Part shown: one piece after another, positions 18,709 to 28,190 of the stretch | Numbering within the stretch: the first letter of the stretch is position 1 | Layout of the letters: the number at the start of each line of letters is the position of its first letter | IMG/VR virus record: IMGVR_UViG_3300025093_000063 | Span: 1 to 35,173 of that record | Direction: 5' to 3' (one strand) | Length of the DNA stretch: 35,173 nucleotides | From: a virus | The notes under the pieces: model-generated | Seen by the model: the letters and a program-made list of their open reading frames with translations, nothing else | Told to the model about the DNA's origin: nothing | Database searches by the model: none | Translations under genes and position numbers: made by a program

Positions 18709-21700
18709 ATGGCTTTTAATCCTTATGGATTCTATGAGTATGGTGGTAAACCAGAACCTCAAGGAGATAAGGCTGCAACCCCTGCAGAGTTCACTCCTAC
18801 ATACACAAAAAAACAATTAGATAGCATAATAAATGCTTATAAAAACAATCCTAAAGCATTTAAACCTGAGCATATAGATTCAATAAAACAACACGCAATA
18901 TACCATAACACTGGCTTCTATGAAGGTGATTTCCAAATATCAGAAGCTATAAAACAATTTATGGGTGGTGTAGTAGAAGGTTGGTCAACATTTAGCCCTG
19001 TAGATGCCCCTGATAATGAATACGAAGCTATTGCACGTAATGTAGGACATTTACTTGGTTTTGCTCCAGGTATGGCTGCTAAACCATTAAAACTATTAGG
19101 ACTTAGAACTGCTGCTGCTAAAGTAGCAGGATGGAAATCTATACCATTAAAAGTCGGTGAAGAAGCTACTAAACTTACAGGTAAATTTGTAAAAAGTGTT
19201 ATTCCTGCTGCTAGGTTTGATGCTACTAATACTGCAAGTAAATTTATAACAGGCGGAGCTGTTAAAAGCGTAGCAGAAGAAGCTATGAAGCTTGGTGTTG
19301 CTAGTGCTGTAAGTAATTGGAAGCAAGGTGTAGATGGTGTGATGATGGCCGCTAGAAGTGGTGGTGAATTTGGTGCAGCATTTCAAATACTTGCTAATGC
19401 AGTTCCAGGAAGTGGAACATTTAAATATTTATTAAGAGCATTTGCAGGTTCTATGTATCAAGGAATGCATGCTGAAGCTGCTGGAGCTACTACACCTGAA
19501 AAAGTATATGAATATTTACTTGGTGCATACTTTGGTGGTGGAGGTGCTGGTTGGGTACAAAAAGACAAAGCTAAGTTTTTTAAAGAAAGAAACGAGCAAA
19601 TGTATGGTACTAAAGGTAAAAAAGCAGACCATAAAGCTGTTGCAACTGGAGACCCTACTCTTATTAAAACATGGGAAAAGTATGACCCTATAGTTCAAAA
19701 AGAAATTATAAAAGAATTAAATGACCCTAACTATTATGGTAAAGGTAGACCTAGTGAAAATTGGAGACCTCAACATCAATTAAAAGAAGGTGAAACTTAC
19801 CCTGAAAGAACAGCAATGCTTGAAATGCTTGCTAAAGGTGCTGGTATAGATACTAAACTAGAAACAGTATCACAAAAAGGTTGGGAAAGATTTAATAAAA
19901 TGCAAGAAGATGCTATTATCGGTAAAAAACCAACTGGTCTTGCTATAAGTACTGAAAAAAGATTAAATGAGTTAAATGTCCAAAAGAAAGATTTAGCAGA
20001 GCAAATAACTAAGAAAAGAGCTGAAATAACTACTTTAAAAGGTTCAGATAAAATGCTTGCTGAAACAGAGCTTGGTAGATTAGAAAGAAAGGTTGAAGAA
20101 GTTATTCAACTAGAAAAAGAACAACTTGATTTAAAACCTTATGAATTTATTGACAAAGCAGGTGAAATTAAAAACGAAAGAATGAATGATACTGGTAACG
20201 ATATTGGTATGATAGCCGCTATTGATTTAACAAAGAAATCAGAAAATCTTGTAAATAAACATTTAAAAAAGTATTGGGATAAAGATGACTTTGAACCTAT
20301 AGATAAACGTAATGAGATGTTACGTTTAACTAAAATAGTAGATGATGTCGTAAGTGGCGAAAAATACAACAAACCAGGCGAAAAAATCGATACCCAAGAG
20401 TTAACTCAAGATATAATAAAAACTCTTAAAAAAGAGGAAAATATCGACTTAAACACTAATACTAAGAAGTGGAAAGAAACAGAAAATGAATTAAGACAGT
20501 TTTTAACAAGACGTAACTTTTCTAAACCTGTTAATTATATTAACATGACTATTGATAAAGGTGGTAAAATAAGCGACTTTAAATTAAGAGAAGGTGGTTT
20601 TACTAACGCTGGAAATAGAAAAGAAAGCATGGAGCCTAAGAAAGAAGTCCAAAGAGTTTTAGAAGAAGCTATGGGCAAGGACGCAGAAGTTCCTGAAGCT
20701 AGTGTTATATTAGATAATATGACATTTAGAGGGAATAAAGGTGAGTGGATAGATGGTGGGCTTGGAGATGTAAGAAAGCTTCTTAGAAATGAATATCGAT
20801 ATAGTAAAAAAACAAAGTGGAGAGATGTATATAATGGATTAATTAAAGAATCTCATAAGAGAATGGAAAAAGAAGGTTATTATCCTTTTGGTGGTAAAGG
20901 TGATAATGATTTAATTATATACATTAAAAAACATCCTGATTTACAAAAACCTAATGTTAAAAGATATATAAACGAATATATAACAGAGTTAACTAAAGAT
21001 TATAAAAATTCAAAGTACTATAACCAAGCTATAAAAAGAAATAAATTCTTTAGTGAAAAAGAGGCTAAAGACCAGTATTTAAGTAATATTATGTACGATA
21101 TAGGATTAAATGGATTTAAACCTAAAACAAGTAAAGAGTACAGAGAGGTTTTAGATAAACTTTTTAAAGGTAAAGGTTACATTAAAAATGCTACCGCTTG
21201 GAATAAACGTCAACAAATATGGTTTACACCTACTTATAGAGCTGATGGTGATTTTATCAATAATAATTTTAAACGATATATAGAAAGATTAAGTCAAGCC
21301 GATAGAAATGATATAAACCCTGCATTTAACAATGTTTTAAAAAATAATGAAGTTAATTATGTAATAGTAAGGGATTTAGACCCTGCATTATTTAGTCTAG
21401 ATGGCAAAAGAATTAAAAAGTTAGATAAAAATAGTAAGAATACTGAAATGGATGAGAGTGTAGATGGCCAAATAACTGTAGAAGATACTTTATTAAAAGC
21501 TATTATTAAAGATGCTGGAATGCCTGAAAGTGGTAATAGTAAATCGTTTATTGTTAGTCCTGATGGACAAATGGGAGCTTTACTTGGTAAGTATATGATG
21601 CATAGTGCAGGACCAAAAGCATCTAAACAAATGCGTAGAGCTGGCGTACATATGATTATGCAAGAAACAGCTGTTAAGCAAAGAGGTGAAAGAAAAATAA

Positions 21701-24700
21701 CTGATTACAATATTAAAAATGATAATTTAGTAATAGATGATGCATCTCTAATTTATAGGCTACCTTTAAAAGATATCAAATATTCTTATAGTGTAAAAAA
21801 TGATGATGCTATGATAGGGTTAAATCCTAATGGAACTATGCATAAACATGGCCTACCTAAACAGTTATTAATGGCAATGGCTCAAAATACATTTAAACCT
21901 TTTCCTAAAGAAATGGTTGAAGATTTTTATAGAGAAACTGTACTAAAGAAATATGATGGAAAAAAAGAAATAAATGAATTATATGATGATTATAAAGATA
22001 ATCCAAAGAGTAAGAAATTACTTAGACTATTAGAGGACAATATAGAAGATTTAGGCGTTGAGAGATTACTTGATGCAATAAATGGTAATCCTACAAACTT
22101 TTCTGATGCTGCTTATATGCGTTTAATGAAGATACAAAAAGATGATATAATGCATAGAGTTGCTGATGGAGAAATGACTCCTGAACAAGCTGAAAAGTTA
22201 GTTCAGAATATGGAAGAATTTAACAGCTCTATGGACAGAATAGTAGAAGCTGGGCAACAATGGAAAACAAGAGAGCAATTAATTGGTAGAGACGGTAATA
22301 TTAATCCATTACTATTACATAAATGGATAAGGCCATACAGATTCCAGGTAATTAGAAACTATGTATTTAACTCACTTAGTAGACCAAAGATAGGTAATAG
22401 TGGTGTAGCCCGTATGCGTGGTTATGATAAATGGTTTCAAACAGAATTAGATTCAAAGGGTAAAAAGAAATTTGGTGAATTAGAGACAAATGATGAAATA
22501 TTTTATCTAGATGATGCATTTAAAAGAATGCCACTTAAAACTACTATTAAAGGTTATGAAGATACTACTTTAAGTGAATTATGGTATGACTCAAAAGGTT
22601 TTGGTAAAAAGAAAAAAGCACAAGCAGATGAAGTATTTACTGCTTTAACAGTAAGAGTGCCTATGGACTCTGTTAGTGGAGCTCAAAGGATGGTGTTTAG
22701 AGGATTTACAGGTAGACCTGGCCATGGTATATTAATGCATGGTAGAGCTATGAAAGCTGAAGGTGGTGCTGACCTTGATGGTGATGAGTCATTTATATTT
22801 TTTGGTGGAAGAAAAGGTGATAAAGGTGAAGGGCTTAGAAAAGAATGGATAGATAAATTTCATGAAAATAAAACAGAGTTTTATAATGAAGATGGTACGA
22901 TTTATAATAACAAAAATAAAGAAGTTACTGAATCTTTAACTATGCAAGACTCTAAAACTACAACAGGTATTGACCCAAAAGCTAGAGATAGTAAAATGTG
23001 GCAATATGATTCACAATGGAGACAAGATATATCAGAAAGAGCTGTAGAAGGTCGTAACTTATTAGGTGGAACAGTAAGTGGTGCTCAGGTATTAAAAGCT
23101 GCTCACAATGCAATGCTTGAAATGAAACAAGGACATACTTTTACTGTTTATAAAGGTAGGAAAAAGTTAAGAATAAAATTAACGCCTAGAACTGAAGAAG
23201 CAGAACTTGAACAAGCTAGAAAATTAGCATCTTCAATGATAGCGTTTACATCTGACCCTCTTGATGTAGCTGGTTTAACAGGTTACAAAGATTACATGAG
23301 TAAGTTAGGTAATGCTTATTTTAAAGTGAAGATAAACGGGAAAGATGCAGAGATAACTCCTGACAATCAAGCTCAAGTATTTAATAAAGAAGGTATAATA
23401 GGGCAAGTTAGAGATATAAATAAAGCTCTTTATAGTAGAGACTATTATAATAACAAATCTTGGGACGCTGTAGATATAAATCAAATGACTGCTGTTACAA
23501 AACCAAATAATGTGTCACCTCTTAGAAATTCAGAAATGCATAATAATATGCTACTTAAAATAGGACGTTTAGCTGCAGATGTAGAGTTATACGATAGTCC
23601 ATTTAGAATGATAGCACCAGAGCGTTTAGTTGCAATGTATAATGATTACAACAATATAACTCAAAGAATACCTATGTTTAAAGATTTACTTCCAAACGTT
23701 AAAGTTACACCAAACAATTTAATGTTAAAGATAATGGGTATTAAGGTTAAAGATGGAAAGGTTTATCAAACAAATAAAAAGTTATACGAGCAACAAGAAT
23801 TAGAAAGAGTTGCTAACAGTTTACCTGAATTTTATAAGTATATTAATCATCCTCAAAGTCAATTCAGACCTGGTGGAAGTGAAAGAAGTAACTTTAGCGA
23901 TGCTTATGCTCAAAAAAATCGTCAATATAGAATAGATAAACTGAAAGAGCTTATAAAAACTAATGAAGATTTTTTATCACAAGATGTAAGTGATATGGTA
24001 TCAGTTAGACAGATATTTAAATACTATGATGGTGTTGAAGTAAATCCTACAATGTTTAGAAAGATACTAAAACAAACTCAAGATTTAAAAAACAATAGTT
24101 ATCTTCAGAGAAAAGAATTTACTGAAGAAGCTATGGAAAGAAAAACAATAAGGCAAATAAGAAAAAGTTTTGGTGTACCTGAAACAGCTGAATTAGAAAA
24201 AAGTGCTACATTAAATCAGGCTGAATTAGATGCTGCAATACAAATGGCTAGAGAAACTATGCCTAATGCAAGAGCTAAAAAACTATTTGACCATTTAATG
24301 CTTGGAACTTTTAGACACAGTACTATGGAAACTGGTGTAAATAAACTAGGATTTGCGTCTAAAGCTATAGACCCTGCTAGTTTAACAGACTTTGTTGGTG
24401 ACTTTACACAAGTAATGACTAAAGCTTATAAAACTCCTTCACCAAACTCTGAATTAAATCGTAAACTATTCAAAGAAATTAGATTTGAAAAGGATTTACC
24501 TGAAGGAACAATACTTGAAGATACTACTACAGGTTATGAAGGTCTTTATGGTAAACCTGATATGAAACTAATACCTAAACAAGTTAGACAAGAGATTACT
24601 GAACTTGTTGATATACTAGGTAAATACAATGATAAAGTTGGACAAGACTTAAATCTAATAACTAGAGATTTATTAGGAAAAGATTTTAATGCAATGGATT

Positions 24701-27585
24701 ATGGTGATATAAAAAATCTAAATAGGTATTTTAAAGAGTTGCAAAGAGGTACTATTTGGCAGAGGTTATTTAGAGAAAAAACACCTGACCTTAGAAAAAG
24801 GTATACAATGTTATTTCCTCTTACAATAAATAGAGAGACAATGAAGTATGACATTCATCTTATGAAAAAAAGAGGTTTGTTTATGACTCAAGCTGGTGAA
24901 GTTGCTTCTGGTGACATGGCAAGACCTACAAATATTACAGAGAAACTCCATCATGGTATAACACTTGCTATGGATAAAGCACAAGCTAAAGGTGATGAAG
25001 AAGTGTTTAAACTACGAAGAGAGCTAGAGTTTCTTGATGGTATAGATGAAGGTGAAGCCTTTAGAATGATTGGTGTAAGGAAGCTTGAAGCAGATGGTAA
25101 TGTAGCTAGAACACTTGGCAGGAAAGATACACAAGGTCAAATTTGGGCACGTAATTATATTGAAGCTTTAAAAAGTGATATAAAAGACACTAATTATGAA
25201 GTTATTAAAAATAATAGATACAGAATAACTCAAAGAACACCTGAAGGTGAAGTTAAACGTATTGAAATGACAGGTAAAGATATTACTAAGAAAGTAATAG
25301 ATATTTATAAAAATCATTTTCAAAATGTTTACGATAAAGTTATTAGAGGTAACCAAGAATTTCTTGATAGTTACCATGAAAGAAGTGCTAAAGGTTACAA
25401 AATATATCACGATTTTAAAGATTACAAAACTCTTGATGACCCTATTAATGGTGGTAAACGTAAAATGCCAATGGAGCCTAAATATGAATATAAGAGATTT
25501 ATTAAAGATGTTTATGAAGCTTATGAAAGAGGTCAAGATATTACAACAGACCTTGGTATAGATGGTATTAGAGCTATAGCTCGTTCTATGATGATTCAAT
25601 TACATCCTCAGTATAAACATAAGTATAGAACACCTGAAGAGCTAAGAGCTCAAATAGGATTAATACTGCCTACAGGTAAAATTGAAGAGGGTTATTGGCC
25701 TCATATGTTATTTGATAAAGGTTTAGCAAGTAAGGCACTTTTAAATGCTCTGCAAAAGATTGATAAATCTACTATGACAGCTGCTGAAAAGAAAGAAGAA
25801 GCTAGAAAAATTCAAATGCGTAGTAAAACTTTAACAGGTGATTGGATTACAGGTACAGAGAATTGGGATGCTTTTGATGCTAAAATGCACCCTAAAAAGT
25901 TTAAAGGCAATGCTATAACTTGGAAAGAATCATTACAAATGACTTCTTCAATGCATAAAAGAACAAGTCACATTCCAGGTCACTCTATTGATGCTACTGT
26001 TGCTGAGGTTTATACTCGTAACATGTATCAAACTTACTATAAACAATTAGCTCAAATGCTATCTAGAAAAACATTGTTTGATTTTGATATGAGAGCTATT
26101 GATATGGGTTGGGCTAAAGAATGGACAGGACCTAAAGGTAAGCAAAGAACTTTAAAAGATAGATGGCATGATTGGTATAGTTTATACGTTCAAGATGCTT
26201 TAGGACATCCAAGTACTATTCCAGAGTATATATTAAATGACCCAGGAATGAAAATAAAAGGCACACCTTATGCTTGGTGGGCTGATAATGTTGTAGCTAA
26301 TAAAATGAATAAAGTTGCAAAAGCTATTGGCCTTAAAACACCATTTAAAGATGTAGATAAATATGATGTAAATGATGTTAGAGCTTTATCTAATCTCGAA
26401 GCTAAGTTTGAGCTTATGTCTTTACTTGCACATCCTAAGTCTGCTGTTGTTAACTTATTTGGTGGTTCACTGCATACTATCCAAAGTGCAGGTGCTTCTG
26501 CTCTTAGAAAAGTATATGATTATGGATTTTTAAAACAAATAAATCCTAATTGGACATCACGTCAAGATATTAAAGATTTTGCTATACAACAAGGTGTTTT
26601 CCCTGAGATGTTAGCACATGAGTGGGGAATGCAAAAAACTTTACAAAATAGTAAATCTAAAACTTTTGTTAAAGATTTAGTTGAAAATGTATCTAAAGAG
26701 GGTACAATAAACCCTGATAAGATTCGTGAACTTGCTTCAAAACATAATGTTGGTAGAAATGTTATGGAATTTGCTGCTAAGTTTATGTCTAAACCTGAAA
26801 TGAAACTGCGTACTGATGCGTTTATGGCACATTACATTAAAGCCTGGGAACGTTTTGGTGGTGCTATTACTCAACATGACCATCCATTCTTAATTGAAAT
26901 GGCTAAGAAAGGTGTTAAAGCTACACAGTTCTTATATGATTCGGTAAATCGTCCAGCATTTGCTAGAACAGGTTTAGGTAAAATAATGACTCGTTTCCAG
27001 CTATGGTCTTGGAATGCTTGGCGTTTTAGAAATGATGTTAATCGTGAAGCTCGTATCCGTGGTTATCGTCAGGGTACTCCTGAGTATGAAAGATTTAAAA
27101 GAACAGCGTCTATAGATTTATTAGTTTATGCTCTTGGTAGTGTGTATGCTATGAGTATATTTGAAAATGCTATTCCTGCACCTTATAATCATCTAAAAGA
27201 AACATCTGAATTATTGTTTGGTGATGATAAAGAAAGAGAAAGAGCGTTCTGGGGATTATATCCTAGGTCTATAGCTCCTCTTCAAGCTATTACTCCACCT
27301 GTTGTTTCTAGAACTATTGAAGGTTTAAAAGCTATGAGTAATGATGATTATGAGAAGTTTCTTGATTACCATATTTATACATTTATGCCATTTGGTAGGA
27401 TAGCTAGAGATATATCTCCATGGGCTAGTGGTAATTTAATTGATAATCCTTATAGATTTATTGAGAAGACTACAGGTATACCATATGGTGATATACAAAG
27501 AGAACGTACTAAATATAAAGATGAGTTAGCATATCATCCTACATTCCAAACAGCTGCTCAATTAAAACAACAGATAGAAGATTAA
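18709..27585 (+). CDS. giant virion protein with single-chain two-barrel RNA polymerase core (putative virion RNA polymerase), 2958 aa
   Basis: The N-terminal ~300 residues contain several Gly/Ala-rich hydrophobic stretches (about 109-140 and 221-283) typical of ejected proteins. A beta-like barrel is suggested by a Lys-rich stretch (K970, K973, K990) and LNPNG at 1038-1042, like the beta-subunit NPLG. A beta-prime-like barrel runs over ~1215-1375: SRPKIGNSGVARM at 1224-1236, R1316-V-P1318, Q1326, H1344-G, and ADLDGD at 1354-1359, matching the NADFDGD metal-binding loop. Later LLGG (1451-1454) and SDPLDVAGLTG (1515-1525) resemble elements of cellular RNA-dependent polymerases. The C-terminal ~400 residues carry hydrophobic segments (2802-2820). 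AGGAG lies nine bases before the ATG. It is the last gene of the ejection cassette, so it is inferred to enter the host and transcribe early genes. T7-like or N4-like polymerase motifs are not seen. Confidence 0.8.
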   Translation: MAFNPYGFYEYGGKPEPQGDKAATPAEFTPTYTKKQLDSIINAYKNNPKAFKPEHIDSIKQHAIYHNTGFYEGDFQISEAIKQFMGGVVEGWSTFSPVDAPDNEYEAIARNVGHLLGFAPGMAAKPLKLLGLRTAAAKVAGWKSIPLKVGEEATKLTGKFVKSVIPAARFDATNTASKFITGGAVKSVAEEAMKLGVASAVSNWKQGVDGVMMAARSGGEFGAAFQILANAVPGSGTFKYLLRAFAGSMYQGMHAEAAGATTPEKVYEYLLGAYFGGGGAGWVQKDKAKFFKERNEQMYGTKGKKADHKAVATGDPTLIKTWEKYDPIVQKEIIKELNDPNYYGKGRPSENWRPQHQLKEGETYPERTAMLEMLAKGAGIDTKLETVSQKGWERFNKMQEDAIIGKKPTGLAISTEKRLNELNVQKKDLAEQITKKRAEITTLKGSDKMLAETELGRLERKVEEVIQLEKEQLDLKPYEFIDKAGEIKNERMNDTGNDIGMIAAIDLTKKSENLVNKHLKKYWDKDDFEPIDKRNEMLRLTKIVDDVVSGEKYNKPGEKIDTQELTQDIIKTLKKEENIDLNTNTKKWKETENELRQFLTRRNFSKPVNYINMTIDKGGKISDFKLREGGFTNAGNRKESMEPKKEVQRVLEEAMGKDAEVPEASVILDNMTFRGNKGEWIDGGLGDVRKLLRNEYRYSKKTKWRDVYNGLIKESHKRMEKEGYYPFGGKGDNDLIIYIKKHPDLQKPNVKRYINEYITELTKDYKNSKYYNQAIKRNKFFSEKEAKDQYLSNIMYDIGLNGFKPKTSKEYREVLDKLFKGKGYIKNATAWNKRQQIWFTPTYRADGDFINNNFKRYIERLSQADRNDINPAFNNVLKNNEVNYVIVRDLDPALFSLDGKRIKKLDKNSKNTEMDESVDGQITVEDTLLKAIIKDAGMPESGNSKSFIVSPDGQMGALLGKYMMHSAGPKASKQMRRAGVHMIMQETAVKQRGERKITDYNIKNDNLVIDDASLIYRLPLKDIKYSYSVKNDDAMIGLNPNGTMHKHGLPKQLLMAMAQNTFKPFPKEMVEDFYRETVLKKYDGKKEINELYDDYKDNPKSKKLLRLLEDNIEDLGVERLLDAINGNPTNFSDAAYMRLMKIQKDDIMHRVADGEMTPEQAEKLVQNMEEFNSSMDRIVEAGQQWKTREQLIGRDGNINPLLLHKWIRPYRFQVIRNYVFNSLSRPKIGNSGVARMRGYDKWFQTELDSKGKKKFGELETNDEIFYLDDAFKRMPLKTTIKGYEDTTLSELWYDSKGFGKKKKAQADEVFTALTVRVPMDSVSGAQRMVFRGFTGRPGHGILMHGRAMKAEGGADLDGDESFIFFGGRKGDKGEGLRKEWIDKFHENKTEFYNEDGTIYNNKNKEVTESLTMQDSKTTTGIDPKARDSKMWQYDSQWRQDISERAVEGRNLLGGTVSGAQVLKAAHNAMLEMKQGHTFTVYKGRKKLRIKLTPRTEEAELEQARKLASSMIAFTSDPLDVAGLTGYKDYMSKLGNAYFKVKINGKDAEITPDNQAQVFNKEGIIGQVRDINKALYSRDYYNNKSWDAVDINQMTAVTKPNNVSPLRNSEMHNNMLLKIGRLAADVELYDSPFRMIAPERLVAMYNDYNNITQRIPMFKDLLPNVKVTPNNLMLKIMGIKVKDGKVYQTNKKLYEQQELERVANSLPEFYKYINHPQSQFRPGGSERSNFSDAYAQKNRQYRIDKLKELIKTNEDFLSQDVSDMVSVRQIFKYYDGVEVNPTMFRKILKQTQDLKNNSYLQRKEFTEEAMERKTIRQIRKSFGVPETAELEKSATLNQAELDAAIQMARETMPNARAKKLFDHLMLGTFRHSTMETGVNKLGFASKAIDPASLTDFVGDFTQVMTKAYKTPSPNSELNRKLFKEIRFEKDLPEGTILEDTTTGYEGLYGKPDMKLIPKQVRQEITELVDILGKYNDKVGQDLNLITRDLLGKDFNAMDYGDIKNLNRYFKELQRGTIWQRLFREKTPDLRKRYTMLFPLTINRETMKYDIHLMKKRGLFMTQAGEVASGDMARPTNITEKLHHGITLAMDKAQAKGDEEVFKLRRELEFLDGIDEGEAFRMIGVRKLEADGNVARTLGRKDTQGQIWARNYIEALKSDIKDTNYEVIKNNRYRITQRTPEGEVKRIEMTGKDITKKVIDIYKNHFQNVYDKVIRGNQEFLDSYHERSAKGYKIYHDFKDYKTLDDPINGGKRKMPMEPKYEYKRFIKDVYEAYERGQDITTDLGIDGIRAIARSMMIQLHPQYKHKYRTPEELRAQIGLILPTGKIEEGYWPHMLFDKGLASKALLNALQKIDKSTMTAAEKKEEARKIQMRSKTLTGDWITGTENWDAFDAKMHPKKFKGNAITWKESLQMTSSMHKRTSHIPGHSIDATVAEVYTRNMYQTYYKQLAQMLSRKTLFDFDMRAIDMGWAKEWTGPKGKQRTLKDRWHDWYSLYVQDALGHPSTIPEYILNDPGMKIKGTPYAWWADNVVANKMNKVAKAIGLKTPFKDVDKYDVNDVRALSNLEAKFELMSLLAHPKSAVVNLFGGSLHTIQSAGASALRKVYDYGFLKQINPNWTSRQDIKDFAIQQGVFPEMLAHEWGMQKTLQNSKSKTFVKDLVENVSKEGTINPDKIRELASKHNVGRNVMEFAAKFMSKPEMKLRTDAFMAHYIKAWERFGGAITQHDHPFLIEMAKKGVKATQFLYDSVNRPAFARTGLGKIMTRFQLWSWNAWRFRNDVNREARIRGYRQGTPEYERFKRTASIDLLVYALGSVYAMSIFENAIPAPYNHLKETSELLFGDDKERERAFWGLYPRSIAPLQAITPPVVSRTIEGLKAMSNDDYEKFLDYHIYTFMPFGRIARDISPWASGNLIDNPYRFIEKTTGIPYGDIQRERTKYKDELAYHPTFQTAAQLKQQIED
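21571..22833 (+). other. predicted RNA polymerase catalytic core (two double-psi beta-barrels) within the giant protein
   Basis: Codons 955-1375 of the giant gene. The decisive element is GAC-CTT-GAT-GGT-GAT at 22771-22785, encoding the three metal-binding aspartates D1355, D1357 and D1359. R1316 lies 39 residues before D1355, Q1326 29 before and H1344 11 before. In E. coli beta-prime, R425, Q435 and H450 lie 35, 25 and 10 residues before D460. The upstream barrel is less certain because its paired lysines cannot be assigned without an alignment. Confidence 0.75.
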
Positions 27586-27764
27586 TTCTTATCGAATTTA
27601 TTTAATATTTCGCTTAATAATTGAGTATCACTGCAACAATCTATATGAATGTGAAGATAAGCCATTTGACTAAACGACTTATCTACATTCAAAAAACCAT
27701 GAGCGATTTTAAGGCAAGGTTCTAAAGGGTCTATTTCATCCCCACATTTATCACAAAAGTCCAT
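27582..27764 (-). CDS. small zinc-binding protein, 60 aa
   Basis: A C4-x2-C7 knuckle near the N-terminus (MDFCDKCGDEIDPLEPC) and H40-x2-C43 later (YLHIHIDCC) make a plausible four-ligand zinc site of treble-clef type; C17, H38 and C44 are extra candidates. It is the last gene of the - strand block. Its TAA interlocks with the TAA of the giant + strand gene in TTAA. The ribosome binding site is weak, which lowers certainty about the start. The role is unknown; a small nucleic-acid or protein-binding factor is likely. Confidence 0.7.
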   Translation of the reverse strand: MDFCDKCGDEIDPLEPCLKIAHGFLNVDKSFSQMAYLHIHIDCCSDTQLLSEILNKFDKN

Positions 27765-27772
27765 ATAGTAAT

Positions 27773-27994
27773 TTACTTACTTTCTTCTTTTTTTGCAACC
27801 TCTTTTGCAGGAAATTCTTTTTCTAAAAATGCTAAGAATTTATCTTTATCTTTGTTAAATCTAATGTAAGCATCTAAAATGTTTTCATTTGCTACTGTTA
27901 GTTCTTCAAGAAATTGAAGCTTTTGTCCGATAAATCTTAATGCATCAGTTATATCTTTACGGGTTGGTTTACCCTTGTTATTTTTCTTTGACAT
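27773..27994 (-). CDS. small helical protein, 73 aa
   Basis: The ATG is preceded by AAGGAG six bases upstream. The N-terminal 15 residues are basic (MSKKNNKGKPTRKDITDALR), the middle is a long amphipathic helix (IGQKLQFLEELTVANENIL), and the C-terminal tail is Lys/Glu-rich (EVAKKEESK). No family is recognised. The start overlaps the end of the gene upstream by 17 bases, so translation is probably coupled. The bare coiled-coil character suggests a protein-protein contact role. Confidence 0.75.
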   Translation of the reverse strand: MSKKNNKGKPTRKDITDALRFIGQKLQFLEELTVANENILDAYIRFNKDKDKFLAFLEKEFPAKEVAKKEESK

Positions 27995-28190
27995 TATTTT
28001 CTCCTTCTTGAGCTAAAAAGCCTTCGAGCTCTTTGTAGTAGCTCTCAGCTTTTTTTCTCAATTGTTTTTCACCTTTTAATTCTCTATGAGCTTTTTTAAG
28101 CTCTAGTTTTAAGGCTCTGTTCTCTAAAGATAAATCTCTAACTTTTTCACAACAATTCATCAATGCTTCGTGTGTCTGATTTGGGTCCAA
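27978..28190 (-). CDS. small coiled-coil protein, 70 aa (TTG start)
   Basis: I chose the TTG at 28190 because AAGGAG lies seven bases upstream, whereas the in-frame ATG at 28160 has no clear site. Most of the protein is one strongly charged heptad helix (VRDLSLENRALKLELKKAHR onward), with no Cys pair and no membrane segment. It overlaps the end of the upstream nuclease gene by 44 bases and the start of the next gene by 17. No known family; it may be an accessory to the nuclease or to a DNA-binding complex. Confidence 0.7.
   Translation of the reverse strand: MDPNQTHEALMNCCEKVRDLSLENRALKLELKKAHRELKGEKQLRKKAESYYKELEGFLAQEGENNVKEK

Noticed and set aside
25168-25599. 143-aa open frame antisense to the giant protein
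   Set aside because: Phe/Ile/Ser/Thr-rich low complexity typical of the reverse of an AT-rich coding strand; no start signal and no neighbours on that strand.
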